Shown here: in pieces, positions 55,901 to 64,000 of the stretch
How the letters are laid out: the number at the start of each line of letters is the position of its first letter
Numbering within the stretch: position 1 is the first letter of the stretch
NCBI RefSeq assembly: GCF_003865375.1
Contig: NZ_RQVS01000010.1
Location: 54,768-118,767, forward strand
From: Gulosibacter macacae
GTDB lineage: Bacteria; Actinomycetota; Actinomycetes; Actinomycetales; Microbacteriaceae
Length of the DNA: 64,000 nt
Direction of reading: 5' to 3'
Notes under the pieces: generated by a model
Database searches by the model: none
The model's input: the letters and a program-made list of their open reading frames with translations, nothing else
Told to the model about the DNA's origin: nothing
Position numbers and translations under genes: made by a program

Positions 55901-58900
55901 GTGACGATCTCGATCAGGGTCATGACCGCTGGGGACGGGTACCGGTACCTGCTGAACGCAGTTGTCGCTGGCGACGGGGATCGCGATGCGTCGTCAGCGC
56001 TGACAAGGTACTACCTTGAAGCAGGAACGCCTCCCGGCATCTGGCTCGGGGCCGGCCTCCCAGGACTCGCCGGAGAGATCGCCGTCGGTGCCTCGGTGAG
56101 CGAGGAGCAGTTACGGCGCCTCATGGGGCACGGGCAGGATCCGAACAGCGGCGAGCAACTGGGGCGTCCGTACCGAAAGTTTGCCACCGCGGGCGAGCGG
56201 ACGCAGCGCCGCCTCGATCAGCTCCCGAAGTCCCTTACCGCAGGTGAGCGTACCGCGCAGCAAGCGCTGATCGAGGCGGAGGAAGCACAGAAGCCAACGA
56301 ATGCGCCGGTCGCAGGGTTCGATCTCACGTTCTCGGTCCCGAAGTCCGTCTCGACCCTCTGGGCAGTTGCCGACGGCGGCACGCAAGCACTCATTGCCCA
56401 AGCTCACCACGCAGCGATCCGAGACATGATCGCCCTACTCGAGCGCGACGTCGCGATGACCAGGGTCGGCGCGAAAGGGGCGCGTGGCGCCGTCGCGCAA
56501 GTCGACGTGCGGGGTGTGATTGCGACTGCCTACGATCATTACGATTCTCGGGCCGCGGATCCACAACTCCACACGCACATTGTCGTCGCCAACCGCGTGC
56601 AAGCAGCTCATGACGGGAAGTGGCGCACGCTCGATTCTCGCGCTATCCACGCCGCCGTCACCGGCCTATCGGAGCATTACAACGCGGTCCTCTCGGACCA
56701 TCTCACTCAGATCCTCGGCGTCGGGTGGGAAGCCCGTGAGCGCGGTGCGGGGCGCTCCACGGCGTGGGAGATCGTTGGCGTGCCGCAGGAGCTGATGGAC
56801 GAGTTCTCTTCCCGTACTCGCGATATCGAGCAGGTCAAAGACCGGCTGGTCGACGACTACGTCTCGAAGCACGGGAGGCAGCCGTCCCCGAAGCTGGTGT
56901 GGCAGTTCCGGCAGCAGGCCACGCTCGAGACTCGGCCCCCGAAGCAGCAGCACTCTCTCAGCGATCTCACCTCCCAGTGGCGAGAACGCGCGACCGCGTT
57001 GCTGGGTGAGGACGCGCCAACCTGGGCGTCGGCACTGCTCGCCGGTAGTGAGCACGAACCGTTGCTGCGGGCAGACGATATCCCGTTGGAGGATCTCGAG
57101 GAGGTCGCCGAGGTCGTGGTGCAGCAGGTCGGTGACCGGCGAGCGACGTGGAAACGGTGGAACCTCCACGCGGAGGCCGTGCGACAGACGATGGCTCTCC
57201 GCTTCGCGTCCGCGAACGACCGGGACGTCATCACCCAGCAGATCGTCGATGCCGCAGAACGGGTCTCGCTGCGCCTCACTCCGCCCGAGCTCGCGAAGAG
57301 CCCCTCGCTGTTTCGTCGCGCGGACGGGTCGAGCGTGTTCCGACCCAAAGCCGGAACGGTGTTCTCCTCCGAGCAGGTGCTCGCGGCAGAAGACCGACTC
57401 CTTGGCGCGTCGAATGATCGGTCGGCGCCGACCGTACCGCTGGCATGGATCGAGGACGCTGCCAGAACGAAGAACCGCGACGGGCACACCCTGTCGGTGG
57501 ACCAGGAGCAGGCGATCGCGAAGATCGGCGTCTCCGGCCGCGTCCTCGACGTACTCGTCGGCCCCGCAGGGACTGGGAAGACCACAACGATGCGTGCCCT
57601 GCGCCGAGCCTGGGAGCGACGCTACGGGCCAGGCTCGGTGACCGGGCTCGCGCCCTCGGCCGCTGCCGCCGACGTCCTCGCCGGGGATCTGGAGATCGGG
57701 ACGGAGAACACGGCGAAGTGGCTGCATGAGCATCGCCTCGGGAAATGGAACCTCACGCGCGGACAGCTCGTCATCATCGACGAAGCCTCCTTGGGTGGCA
57801 CGTTCGCGCTCGATGCCATCACCAGTCACGCCCAGCAGGTCGGCGCGAAAGTGCTGCTCGTGGGCGATTGGGCGCAACTCGCAGCGGTGGACGCGGGCGG
57901 CGCGTTCGGGATGCTCGTGCGTGACCGCGGCGACGCCCCGGAACTGGTCGATGTGCGTCGCTTCCGAAACGACTGGGAGAAGCAGGCGTCCCTGCAGTTG
58001 CGGATCGGCGACACCGACGTCATCGATACCTACATTGCGCACCAGCGCGTCACGCCGGGCGGATATGACGAGATTCTCGAAGCCGCCTACCAAGCCTGGC
58101 GCACAGACCTCGCAGCGGGAAAGAGCACGGTGCTGATCGCGGAAACCCTCGACACGGTCTCTGCGCTCAACACCCGCGCCCGCACCGACCGAATCCTCCA
58201 GGGCGACGTCGCTGTGGACGGCGTCAAACTCCATGACGGCAACGAAGTTTCCCGCGGAGATCTCATCATCACCCGCGAGAACAATCGGCGCCTCTCGCTC
58301 GGGCGAAGCTGGGTGAAAAACGGCGACCGCTGGCACGTCGCCCATGCGAACGACGACGGATCCCTCACCGTGCGGCGGGCAGGATCGAAGCGGCGCACCA
58401 CGATCACGCTGCCCGTGAGCTACGTCGCCGAGCACGTCGACCTCGGCTACGCCGTCACCGCGCACCGTGCCCAAGGGGCCACCGTCGACACCGCACACGC
58501 GGTCGTCCACTCACCGGAAGTGACCCGAGAATCCCTCTACGTCGCGATGACCCGCGGCCGCGAATCCAACCGCGTCTACGTCGCCACCGACGAGCATCAC
58601 CTCGAGGAGCATCAGCACCGTGAGGACCTGCAGAACACCGCCCGGAGCATCCTCTACGGGATCCTGCAGCACCCTGGCGCAGAGCTCTCCGCACACGACA
58701 CGATCACCGTGGAGCAGGACTTCTGGGGCTCACTCGAGCAACTCGCGGCCGAGTACGACACCATCGCACAAGTCGCCGGACAGGAACGCTGGATCGCCCT
58801 CCTGCACGCCGGAGGCCTCACGGCGGAGACGATCGACGAGCTCGTCGAGACAGACGCCTTCGGGATCCTCACCACCGAGCTGCGCAGGCTCGAAGCCGAC

Positions 58901-59416
58901 GGGCACGACATCGACAGTCTTCTCCCGCGCATCATCCAGGTTGGAGGACTGGACGAGGTGCAGGATCTCGGGTCGCTGCTGCGTTACAGGCTCCAGCGCA
59001 TCACGGCGGCCTACCAGCCTGCTCCGCAGCGGACCGCCAGGATGATCGCCGGCCTGGTCCCGCGCGCGACCGGGATCACCGATCCCGCGATGAGGCAAGC
59101 CCTCGACGAGCGGGAGCAGCTCATGGAGCAGCGCATCGATGCCCTGGTCGAGAAGCTCCTCAAGCAGCCAGAGCCCTGGTTGACGGGACTCGACGAGACC
59201 GCTCCCGCAGAGGGTGAGGCTGCGGCACGGGCGGTCATTGCGTACCGCGACCGGTGGGGCGTCACCTCGAGCAGCCCACTCGGAGCGGTGCCCGGCGACG
59301 ATGCTCAGCGCGTCGACTACGAACGCGCCCAGGGCGTGCTCGTGAGCCTTCAGCAGACCGAGCACTCCCCGGAGGAAGTGCGGTCCAGACGGAGTCAGAG
59401 GCGGTCGATTTCCTGA
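55901..59416 (+). CDS. MobF-family conjugative relaxase with helicase domain (TraA-like)
   Basis: A 1171-residue relaxase-helicase that nicks DNA at an origin of transfer and unwinds it for conjugation. The N-terminus has the paired tyrosines in LTRYYLEAGTPPG (Tyr37, Tyr38), and the metal-binding three-His motif is DPQLHTHIVVANRV (about 219-232). The helicase part has Walker A VGPAGTGKTTTM (about 552-563), Walker B QLVIIDEASL (about 618-627) and a C-terminal HRAQGATVDTAHAV motif. The GTG at 55901 gives the family start VTISIRVM. No T4SS or coupling gene is in the window, so the element is mobilizable at least. oriT should lie close, perhaps in 55506-55900. Confidence 0.92.
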   Translation: MTISIRVMTAGDGYRYLLNAVVAGDGDRDASSALTRYYLEAGTPPGIWLGAGLPGLAGEIAVGASVSEEQLRRLMGHGQDPNSGEQLGRPYRKFATAGERTQRRLDQLPKSLTAGERTAQQALIEAEEAQKPTNAPVAGFDLTFSVPKSVSTLWAVADGGTQALIAQAHHAAIRDMIALLERDVAMTRVGAKGARGAVAQVDVRGVIATAYDHYDSRAADPQLHTHIVVANRVQAAHDGKWRTLDSRAIHAAVTGLSEHYNAVLSDHLTQILGVGWEARERGAGRSTAWEIVGVPQELMDEFSSRTRDIEQVKDRLVDDYVSKHGRQPSPKLVWQFRQQATLETRPPKQQHSLSDLTSQWRERATALLGEDAPTWASALLAGSEHEPLLRADDIPLEDLEEVAEVVVQQVGDRRATWKRWNLHAEAVRQTMALRFASANDRDVITQQIVDAAERVSLRLTPPELAKSPSLFRRADGSSVFRPKAGTVFSSEQVLAAEDRLLGASNDRSAPTVPLAWIEDAARTKNRDGHTLSVDQEQAIAKIGVSGRVLDVLVGPAGTGKTTTMRALRRAWERRYGPGSVTGLAPSAAAADVLAGDLEIGTENTAKWLHEHRLGKWNLTRGQLVIIDEASLGGTFALDAITSHAQQVGAKVLLVGDWAQLAAVDAGGAFGMLVRDRGDAPELVDVRRFRNDWEKQASLQLRIGDTDVIDTYIAHQRVTPGGYDEILEAAYQAWRTDLAAGKSTVLIAETLDTVSALNTRARTDRILQGDVAVDGVKLHDGNEVSRGDLIITRENNRRLSLGRSWVKNGDRWHVAHANDDGSLTVRRAGSKRRTTITLPVSYVAEHVDLGYAVTAHRAQGATVDTAHAVVHSPEVTRESLYVAMTRGRESNRVYVATDEHHLEEHQHREDLQNTARSILYGILQHPGAELSAHDTITVEQDFWGSLEQLAAEYDTIAQVAGQERWIALLHAGGLTAETIDELVETDAFGILTTELRRLEADGHDIDSLLPRIIQVGGLDEVQDLGSLLRYRLQRITAAYQPAPQRTARMIAGLVPRATGITDPAMRQALDEREQLMEQRIDALVEKLLKQPEPWLTGLDETAPAEGEAAARAVIAYRDRWGVTSSSPLGAVPGDDAQRVDYERAQGVLVSLQQTEHSPEEVRSRRSQRRSIS

Positions 59417-59441
59417 TGTATGCGGCCGATATTCTTAGTGC

Positions 59442-60389
59442 ATGACGCCAACGAACCGCGCGCGGATCTCTCGCCAGACGCGCTCAAACGTGTTCGATTG
59501 GCTCTCGCTTTCCGAGTACGACTGGTCGGGGCGGCTGCAGCATCCGCAGTTCCTCGCCCGGCTCTACGACTTGGAGGAGCTGCCGAGCAGAGACCACAGG
59601 TACCGCACTGCCAGCGGCGACATCTACCAGCACATGGTGAACAACTGGGACTGGGAGGATGACTGGGTCTTCAACGACGACCGTTTCCAGCTTCGTAACG
59701 GCAGCGACGAGACGTTCCTCAACTTCTTAGCCGAGACAGTCCATCCCATTGTCCGCGACGATCCAGACGCCGCTGCCGCGATGGTCGCTGCCTACAATGA
59801 CACCCTCCGCCGAGATGGGTATGAGCTCATCGAGACAGACCGTTTCGGAGATCGCATCATCTATGGCTGGCGTCAGATTTCCGCGTATTACGCCCCAACC
59901 GAGCTAACGCTCGCCAAGACGCCCGACCTCACCGAGAACTCTGTGCTGCGCCGTCACCTCGATCTAATCAACCGCGACCTCAGCTCAGATCCCGCTGCGG
60001 CGATCTCCTCCTGCAAGAACCTCCTCGAGAGCCAGTGCAAGATCGTGCTCACGGATCTGGATATCGAGTTCTCCGAACGAGACGAGCTCCCGGCTCTTTT
60101 CGCAAGCACCGCATCGGCACTCGCGATCAATGCCGACGCGGTAGACGGCAGCAAGCGCGGCAGCGACGCCCTCCGCAAAGCGATGCGCGCCCTCTCCACT
60201 CTCGTGCAGTCCGTCGCGGAGGCACGCAACTCAATCGGCGACGGGCATGGCTCCGTCAACGAGAGCCCCGCGACTCCACGACATGCACGCCTCGTGTTCA
60301 ACTCGACTGTTGCAGTCGCGCAGTTCATCGCCGACACCTGGCACGAAACCTCCCATGAGCAAAAGGCTGCGCTGGGCTCCTCCTTCTGA
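59442..60389 (+). CDS. Abortive-infection-type protein (Abi C-terminal domain)
   Basis: A 315-residue soluble protein starting 25 bp after the relaxase stop. The N-terminal about 160 residues (RSNVFDWLSLSEYDWSGRLQ, LYDLEELPSRDHRY) look like an AbiJ-type N-terminal domain. The C-terminal half (about 165-300) has the Abi_C pattern: a helix DPAAAISSCKNLLESQCKIV, then ALRKAMRALSTLVQSVAEAR and NSIGDGHG, an RN...GHG motif. Proteins of this group are placed in phage-defence (abortive infection) systems, but the molecular activity is mostly unknown. Being carried behind a relaxase fits a mobile defence gene. Family assignment is by pattern, not search. Confidence 0.7.
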   Translation: MTPTNRARISRQTRSNVFDWLSLSEYDWSGRLQHPQFLARLYDLEELPSRDHRYRTASGDIYQHMVNNWDWEDDWVFNDDRFQLRNGSDETFLNFLAETVHPIVRDDPDAAAAMVAAYNDTLRRDGYELIETDRFGDRIIYGWRQISAYYAPTELTLAKTPDLTENSVLRRHLDLINRDLSSDPAAAISSCKNLLESQCKIVLTDLDIEFSERDELPALFASTASALAINADAVDGSKRGSDALRKAMRALSTLVQSVAEARNSIGDGHGSVNESPATPRHARLVFNSTVAVAQFIADTWHETSHEQKAALGSSF

Positions 60390-60588
60390 CGCTTCTCCAC
60401 TCCAATCCGCAAGCGGAACTCCACCGCTCTTCCGCACTCCAACCGAGCAGCGTAGACTGCGAAATGGCAGGACAGACCACGCGCGAAGCCTGACGTCGGG
60501 CGGAGCAGACCGCCCCAAGAAGCCTCGGGGCACTCACCACACAGGACCAGCCACATCGAAGTGCTCCCGTGTGAAAAGTGAGGCCATC

Positions 60589-60798
60589 ATGAATCTCATG
60601 CAGCGTCTGTGGAACGCCAGCGTCCGCACCCGCATCTTCCTGCGCCGCCGCAGCCGTACTTGTCATGCTGACACCTATCGAGGACAGCAGACACTGACCC
60701 AGTGCGCTCCGGTGGCCACCACTTCGTGCCACCGGAGCGCGCTGACCGCGGCGGCATGCCCGGGCGCATGTCGTGCCCTGGGTTCGGTTCCGTGGTGA
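60589..60798 (+). CDS. Doubtful small ORF in the Abi-recombinase intergenic region
   Basis: A 69-codon frame, MNLMQRLWNASVRTRIFLRR then Cys/Thr/Ala-rich sequence, with GTGAGG 6 bp upstream. The N-terminal basic amphipathic stretch looks protein-like; the rest overlaps a strong hairpin and does not. The whole 60390-60910 stretch otherwise has no clear gene. Confidence 0.25.
   Translation: MNLMQRLWNASVRTRIFLRRRSRTCHADTYRGQQTLTQCAPVATTSCHRSALTAAACPGACRALGSVPW
60704..60740. terminator. Hairpin in the Abi-recombinase intergenic region
   Basis: A perfect 13-bp stem, GCGCTCCGGTGGC (60704-60716) with 60728-60740, and an 11-base loop. It lies between the + strand Abi gene and the convergent recombinase operon. 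No T tract. Confidence 0.55.
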
Positions 60799-60910
60799 GG
60801 ACGAGCCGCGGGCGCGGGCATCTGTTGCTGGACATCCAGCAGGCCGACGGCCAGACCATCCTGGTGTAACTGAACGCGAGCATGGCTGGGCAGATCGTGG
60901 TGGTCGCCGG

Positions 60911-62431
60911 CTATCGCTGGTCGCCCGCGTGGCGGGCCGCATATCGGGCCCACGGTTCTGCGGACTTTTCGGCGTGGAGGAAGGCGACGTGGTGGCTGTA
61001 GCCGAGTGCGTCGGCGACTAGCGACGGTGGGCATTGGAGGACGAGCTCGCCGAGGGCGCTGTTGCGGGCGCCGAGGAGGTTCACGCCGAGGGCTCGCAGT
61101 CTGTCCATCACGGTGTTGGGGTGGAGGTGTCGTCCGGCGAGGATGCTTGGGAACATCCAGGGGCTGTCCGTCCCTGCCGCTGTCCGGAGGTTGGGCCGAG
61201 CATCGCGGTGCTGGCGGATCATGTTGGCGAACGGCTCAGGCACGTCCACTGGATGGCGGCCGAGCTGGATTCTCATGCCGTGAGGGCTCTCGGCGATGGC
61301 CTCGGTCGTCAGAGTGACGACTTTGACCAGTGGTTGCGCGTAGAGGAGCAGGAGCATGCCGGCGACGCGGTAGGGGAGTGACTCGCTGGTCCCGGTGAGC
61401 AATTCGCGGATCCAGGCAAGTCTCTGCTCCTGGCTCAGGGACGGGCTCGATCGGGGAGTGCGATGCGCGACCGTGACACCGGTGTTCAAGCGGGACTTCT
61501 TGGCGAGCTGGAAGAAGTTCCTGATCATGGTGCGAGTGGTCGGTCCGCCTGCCAGCCACTCGTCGGCGTCTTGCTGGGTGCAGGTCGCGGCGGTGCGGTG
61601 GTGTGTCTGGTGCAGCCAGGTCAGGAACTTGACTGTCTCGGTGATCTCTTGCTTCGCTGAGTGCACCGGGCCGCGCGTGTTGGCGCCTGCTTCGGATTTG
61701 GCGCGGATGTTGCGTAGGTGGTGCCAGGTCGCGAAGTGCTGGACGGGCTGACGGACCTCGGCGGGGAGCCCTTCTAACTTGACGGCGATCCACTCCTCGA
61801 ATCGGTGCAGGTAGGCATCGCGGTAGGGGAGTAGGCCGTGATGTTGCAGGAGTGCTCGGATGTGTTCGGTCGGCTTGCCGGGAACGGCGTCGAGGCCTTC
61901 GTGGGAGATCGGGATCGTGCCGTCGCCAAGGCCACGCAGGAGCGTCTGGACCTTGGGGGATCGCTTCCAGACGAGGATCGACTCGGGTCGCTCGGATGCG
62001 CATAGCGCGTCGACCAGACCGCGCAGAGCGGGGTGTTCCGGCTCGCCGCCGAGGACCTGGTGGAGGTCGGCGCGAAGCGCACATCGGGCGCAGAGCCGCC
62101 CTCGGTGATGCCCGGCTTCGGTGTCGCAGCTGTCGCAATGGAAGTCGTGGGGGATCTCCGCGCAGGTCGCGCAGATCGGACCGCCGCCGGCGCTTGCGGG
62201 TCCTGGTAGCAGGCGGTCTTGGAGGCACTCCGGGCAGACGCCTCGGGTGTGGACGGCGTTGTAGTAGCAGATGTTGCAGAGCCGGCCCTCCGGCCATGTG
62301 ACGGCGACCCGCGGGATCTTGCGGCCGCAGCGTGCGCACGGGTTCCCGGTCGTCGAGGTGATGCGTGGACGACCCTGGATGGTGGAGCGGGGGGACAGGC
62401 CTGCTGGTCCTCGACTCGCCACGGCAGCCAT
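60911..62431 (-). CDS. Zinc-finger protein with degenerate tyrosine-recombinase C-terminus
   Basis: A 506-residue protein. The N-terminal 120 residues have six CxxC pairs (Cys32/35, 52/55, 66/69, 87/90, 99/102, 114/117), enough for three zinc sites. The middle (about 190-330) resembles a core-binding domain. The end (about 350-500) follows the tyrosine-recombinase outline (VAGMLLLLYAQPLVKVVTL, then LRALGVNLLGARNSALGELV and DALGYSHHVAFLHAE). It lacks the first Arg, the HxxR histidine and a clear nucleophilic Tyr. So it is probably a DNA-binding partner, not an active recombinase. I chose the ATG at 62431, 2 bp after the XRE stop. Confidence 0.7.
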   Translation of the reverse strand: MAAVASRGPAGLSPRSTIQGRPRITSTTGNPCARCGRKIPRVAVTWPEGRLCNICYYNAVHTRGVCPECLQDRLLPGPASAGGGPICATCAEIPHDFHCDSCDTEAGHHRGRLCARCALRADLHQVLGGEPEHPALRGLVDALCASERPESILVWKRSPKVQTLLRGLGDGTIPISHEGLDAVPGKPTEHIRALLQHHGLLPYRDAYLHRFEEWIAVKLEGLPAEVRQPVQHFATWHHLRNIRAKSEAGANTRGPVHSAKQEITETVKFLTWLHQTHHRTAATCTQQDADEWLAGGPTTRTMIRNFFQLAKKSRLNTGVTVAHRTPRSSPSLSQEQRLAWIRELLTGTSESLPYRVAGMLLLLYAQPLVKVVTLTTEAIAESPHGMRIQLGRHPVDVPEPFANMIRQHRDARPNLRTAAGTDSPWMFPSILAGRHLHPNTVMDRLRALGVNLLGARNSALGELVLQCPPSLVADALGYSHHVAFLHAEKSAEPWARYAARHAGDQR

Positions 62432-62433
62432 CC

Positions 62434-62766
62434 CTACTCGTCGAGAATGTTCGCGCGCCGGGGTCGAACTGATCGGTCGAGGCTGACGACGTTGGAGCCG
62501 GGCTCGGTCGCGGTCTTCCGGCGCCGGACGTCCGCGGCGGTTGTCGTGACCAGATCGGCTGGTGTGCACTCGAAGATGTCGCAGAGTGCGGCGATAACTT
62601 GGAGCGAGACGCGCTCCGGCCGCTGATTGACGAGGCGGTAGACCTGCGGTCGGGAGAGCGTGATGTCCCGTTCGCCGAGCAGCGGGATGAGATCGGTCGT
62701 GTTGTGCAGACCTCTGGCCGCCATCAGCTCGGCCAGGCGCCACTGGTAGTCGACCTTGCGTTTCAT
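62434..62766 (-). CDS. XRE-family HTH regulator
   Basis: A 110-residue Cro/CI-type DNA-binding protein. The HTH covers about 10-75: WRLAELMAARGLHNTTDLIP, ITLSRPQVYRLVNQRPERVS, LQVIAALCDIFECTPADLV. The C-terminal 35 residues are basic and Thr/Arg-rich. It overlaps the end of the recombinase gene by 4 bp (ATGA) and is followed directly by the zinc-finger protein, so the three genes are one coupled operon. It may repress the operon through the TGCATCC repeats upstream; this is inference. Confidence 0.88.
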   Translation of the reverse strand: MKRKVDYQWRLAELMAARGLHNTTDLIPLLGERDITLSRPQVYRLVNQRPERVSLQVIAALCDIFECTPADLVTTTAADVRRRKTATEPGSNVVSLDRSVRPRRANILDE

Positions 62767-63869
62767 GGTGTTCCATCCTTCGTGGTGCGGGCCAGGGCCT
62801 CGTTGACGGTCCTGTCGAGAGCGCTGCGGAGCGTGCTGCGCCGGAACTCGTCGCCGACGAACTGGTAGATGCCGGTCGTCGAGGCGTACTCGTGCCCCAT
62901 CTGGTCCTGGACGAACCGTGGGTCCCAGCCAGCCTCCAACAGATGCGTAGCGTAGGAGCGTCGGAACGAGTGCAGATCGAGCCCGTCCGAAAGTCCGAGC
63001 TCGTCGCAGTAGCGGCGTAGCCGGCGCAGCAGCGCCGGTTCTCCGACCAGGCCGCCGCGTTCGCTGGGGAACAGGTCGAGTGTGTCGGGCTCACCGCGAC
63101 CGTTGGCGAGCCAGTCCTCGAGGATCGGAGGCGTCCATCGCCAGACGGTGAGCACGCTGCGGGGTTTGTAGGGCGAGGAGCGCTTTGACTTGCCGTAGCG
63201 GACCTTGCAGACGCCGAACCGGCCGAACTCGCGCGCATGCGGGTTGCGGGCGAAGTCGACGAGCTGCAGGTGTCGCAACTCGTTGAAGCGGAGGCCGTAG
63301 GCGTAGGCGATCTTCATCATGACCGCATCGCGATAGGCCGCCTGCCAGCCCTTGCGTCCCGACCGCCCCATGCGTTCGACCTCATCGTCGGCGTAGACGA
63401 AGAGTCGATCGAGCTCGGACCGCGTGTAGGGACGCTTCGTGGGTCCGCCGTCGTACTCCTGGACGTGCGGTGCGGAGTTCCAGTCGAAGAAGACCTGCGC
63501 CGGGTGGGTGCCGAAGTACTGCTCGCAGACCCGGTCCCATCCGTAGTCGGGGTTGCTGACGTAGCTCGTGAACGCCCGAAGCGCAGAGTGGTAGCTGCGC
63601 AGCGTGGAGCGAGAGACGTGTCGGACGGTGCGCAGGTCGGCCGAGAACTCCTCGACCATCGCCGGCGTCCAGTTCCACGGATCCTCGTTCATGTGCTCAA
63701 CGAACCGGCGCACACAGCGCAGCCGCTGCTCGATCGTCGCGAACTGCAGGTTCCTGGAGAGCTGCTGGTTGCGCCAGCCGTCCAGCATGAGCTGGAGCAC
63801 CTGCTCCTCGGGCCGAAGGACCGGCAGCGAGGGCACCACCGAGACCCGACCCACACCGTCGACGTGCAT
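62763..63869 (-). CDS. Tyrosine recombinase / integrase
   Basis: A 368-residue site-specific recombinase. The core-binding domain covers about 20-120 (QFATIEQRLRCVRRFVEHMN). Catalytic residues are complete: Arg194 in YGLRFNELRH, a Lys in VRYGKSKRSS, His300 and Arg303 in LHSFRRSYATH, His326 in QMGHEYAST and the nucleophile Tyr335 in TGIYQF. It should integrate or excise the element, or resolve multimers. GAGG lies 7 bp before the ATG at 63869. First gene of the recombinase-XRE-zinc-finger operon. Confidence 0.93.
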   Translation of the reverse strand: MHVDGVGRVSVVPSLPVLRPEEQVLQLMLDGWRNQQLSRNLQFATIEQRLRCVRRFVEHMNEDPWNWTPAMVEEFSADLRTVRHVSRSTLRSYHSALRAFTSYVSNPDYGWDRVCEQYFGTHPAQVFFDWNSAPHVQEYDGGPTKRPYTRSELDRLFVYADDEVERMGRSGRKGWQAAYRDAVMMKIAYAYGLRFNELRHLQLVDFARNPHAREFGRFGVCKVRYGKSKRSSPYKPRSVLTVWRWTPPILEDWLANGRGEPDTLDLFPSERGGLVGEPALLRRLRRYCDELGLSDGLDLHSFRRSYATHLLEAGWDPRFVQDQMGHEYASTTGIYQFVGDEFRRSTLRSALDRTVNEALARTTKDGTP

Positions 63870-63922
63870 CCGACACCTCGTTCCGCGGTTGCATCCAATG
63901 AGTCAATGATGCATCCGATGAG
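63865..63922. repeat. TGCATCC repeats upstream of the recombinase operon
   Basis: TGCATCCRATGAG occurs at 63890-63902 and 63910-63922 (20 bp apart), and a shorter TGCATCCGA would fit at 63865-63873, overlapping the recombinase start codon. Spacing near two helical turns and position at the promoter or start suggest an operator or recombinase arm sites. Confidence 0.65.
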
Positions 63923-63961
63923 ACGCCAAGGGTATACGTGCTGGTCAACGGCGTGTCTGCG

Positions 63962-64000
63962 GGCTCTGTTGCAAAGATTGGCGGCAGTCAGAGGTAGGCT
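63962..64000 (-). mobile_element. End of an IS6100-like insertion sequence (IS6 family), cut by window edge
   Basis: GGCTCTGTTGCAAA at 63962-63975 is the IS6100/IS6-family terminal repeat, and the next 25 bp (GATTGGCGGCAGTCAGAGGT onward) match what I recall of the IS6100 terminus beyond its transposase 3' end. If so, the transposase lies beyond the window and reads toward it. IS6100 is often found with tet(33)-type genes in Actinobacteria. Confidence 0.85.

Noticed and set aside
56666..58510. 614-codon open frame on the - strand opposite the relaxase
   Set aside because: Antisense shadow; the + strand has all relaxase and helicase motifs.
63865..63922. TGCATCC repeats as a CRISPR array
   Set aside because: Only two to three short units, spacers under 16 bp and no cas genes; better as operator or arm sites.

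Overview
The window is high-GC DNA from an actinobacterium. Gene order and the recurring 'GGTCTCGAT...ACTCGACC' intergenic palindromes point to Micrococcales, most likely Microbacteriaceae; this is inferred from synteny and sequence style, and no 16S gene is present. About 3-50,690 is chromosomal backbone and about 51,000-64,000 is a mosaic of mobile DNA that runs off the right edge.

Backbone, left to right. (1) The distal end of the division cluster: ftsZ (3' part), yggS, sepF, yggT, divIVA, lspA, an RluA-family pseudouridine synthase, then dnaE, hisD, nrdR and pyrD, all on + and mostly tightly spaced. (2) A DUF3043 membrane protein, an M20 peptidase and an A-type Fe-S carrier. (3) The bc1-aa3 respiratory supercomplex: ctaC-ctaD-ctaF on + and ctaE-qcrC-qcrA-qcrB on -. 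(4) trpD, ptsH (HPr) and two small membrane proteins. (5) A complete phenylacetate catabolon of about 15 kb: thiolase, enoyl-CoA hydratase and 3-hydroxyacyl-CoA dehydrogenase; a purine-type permease and a thioesterase; paaZ; a TetR regulator; paaK and paaI; and paaABCDE-paaG. PaaK makes phenylacetyl-CoA, PaaABCE epoxidises it with PaaD helping maturation, PaaG isomerises to the oxepin, PaaZ opens the ring, and the hydratase, dehydrogenase and thiolase finish beta-oxidation. Palindromic operators lie at the paaA promoter and upstream of paaZ. (6) Mixed housekeeping genes: a HAD/acetyltransferase fusion, an SRPBCC protein, an HtrA-type protease, ThiD, a sulfurtransferase, a HAD-AAA ATPase pair, a small HTH protein, a lysine-rich small protein and a DUF4031-HD fusion. 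Three families of dispersed palindromic repeats sit between these genes.

Mobile region. After 50,690 the DNA becomes fragmentary: a possible drug-responsive leader peptide and terminator in front of a truncated MFS exporter, an orphan LuxR-type response regulator, a 32-codon stump of a MobF relaxase, and remnants of an effector-domain protein and an NTF2-like protein. An intact divergent tetracycline efflux/repressor pair with two identical-type operators follows, then a LuxR-HTH remnant. Next come a small zinc-ribbon ORF interrupted by TGA, a full-length MobF relaxase-helicase and an abortive-infection-type gene. The region closes with an operon of tyrosine recombinase, XRE regulator and zinc-finger recombinase-like protein lacking catalytic residues, and finally the first 39 bp of an IS6100-like insertion sequence. 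The window therefore joins a stable chromosome arm to a transmissible, resistance-carrying element.

The most interesting items are the integrase/XRE/zinc-finger pseudo-recombinase module with its TGCATCC repeats, the candidate leader-peptide attenuator, the Abi-type gene next to the relaxase, and two palindrome families whose arms differ between copies but stay complementary.
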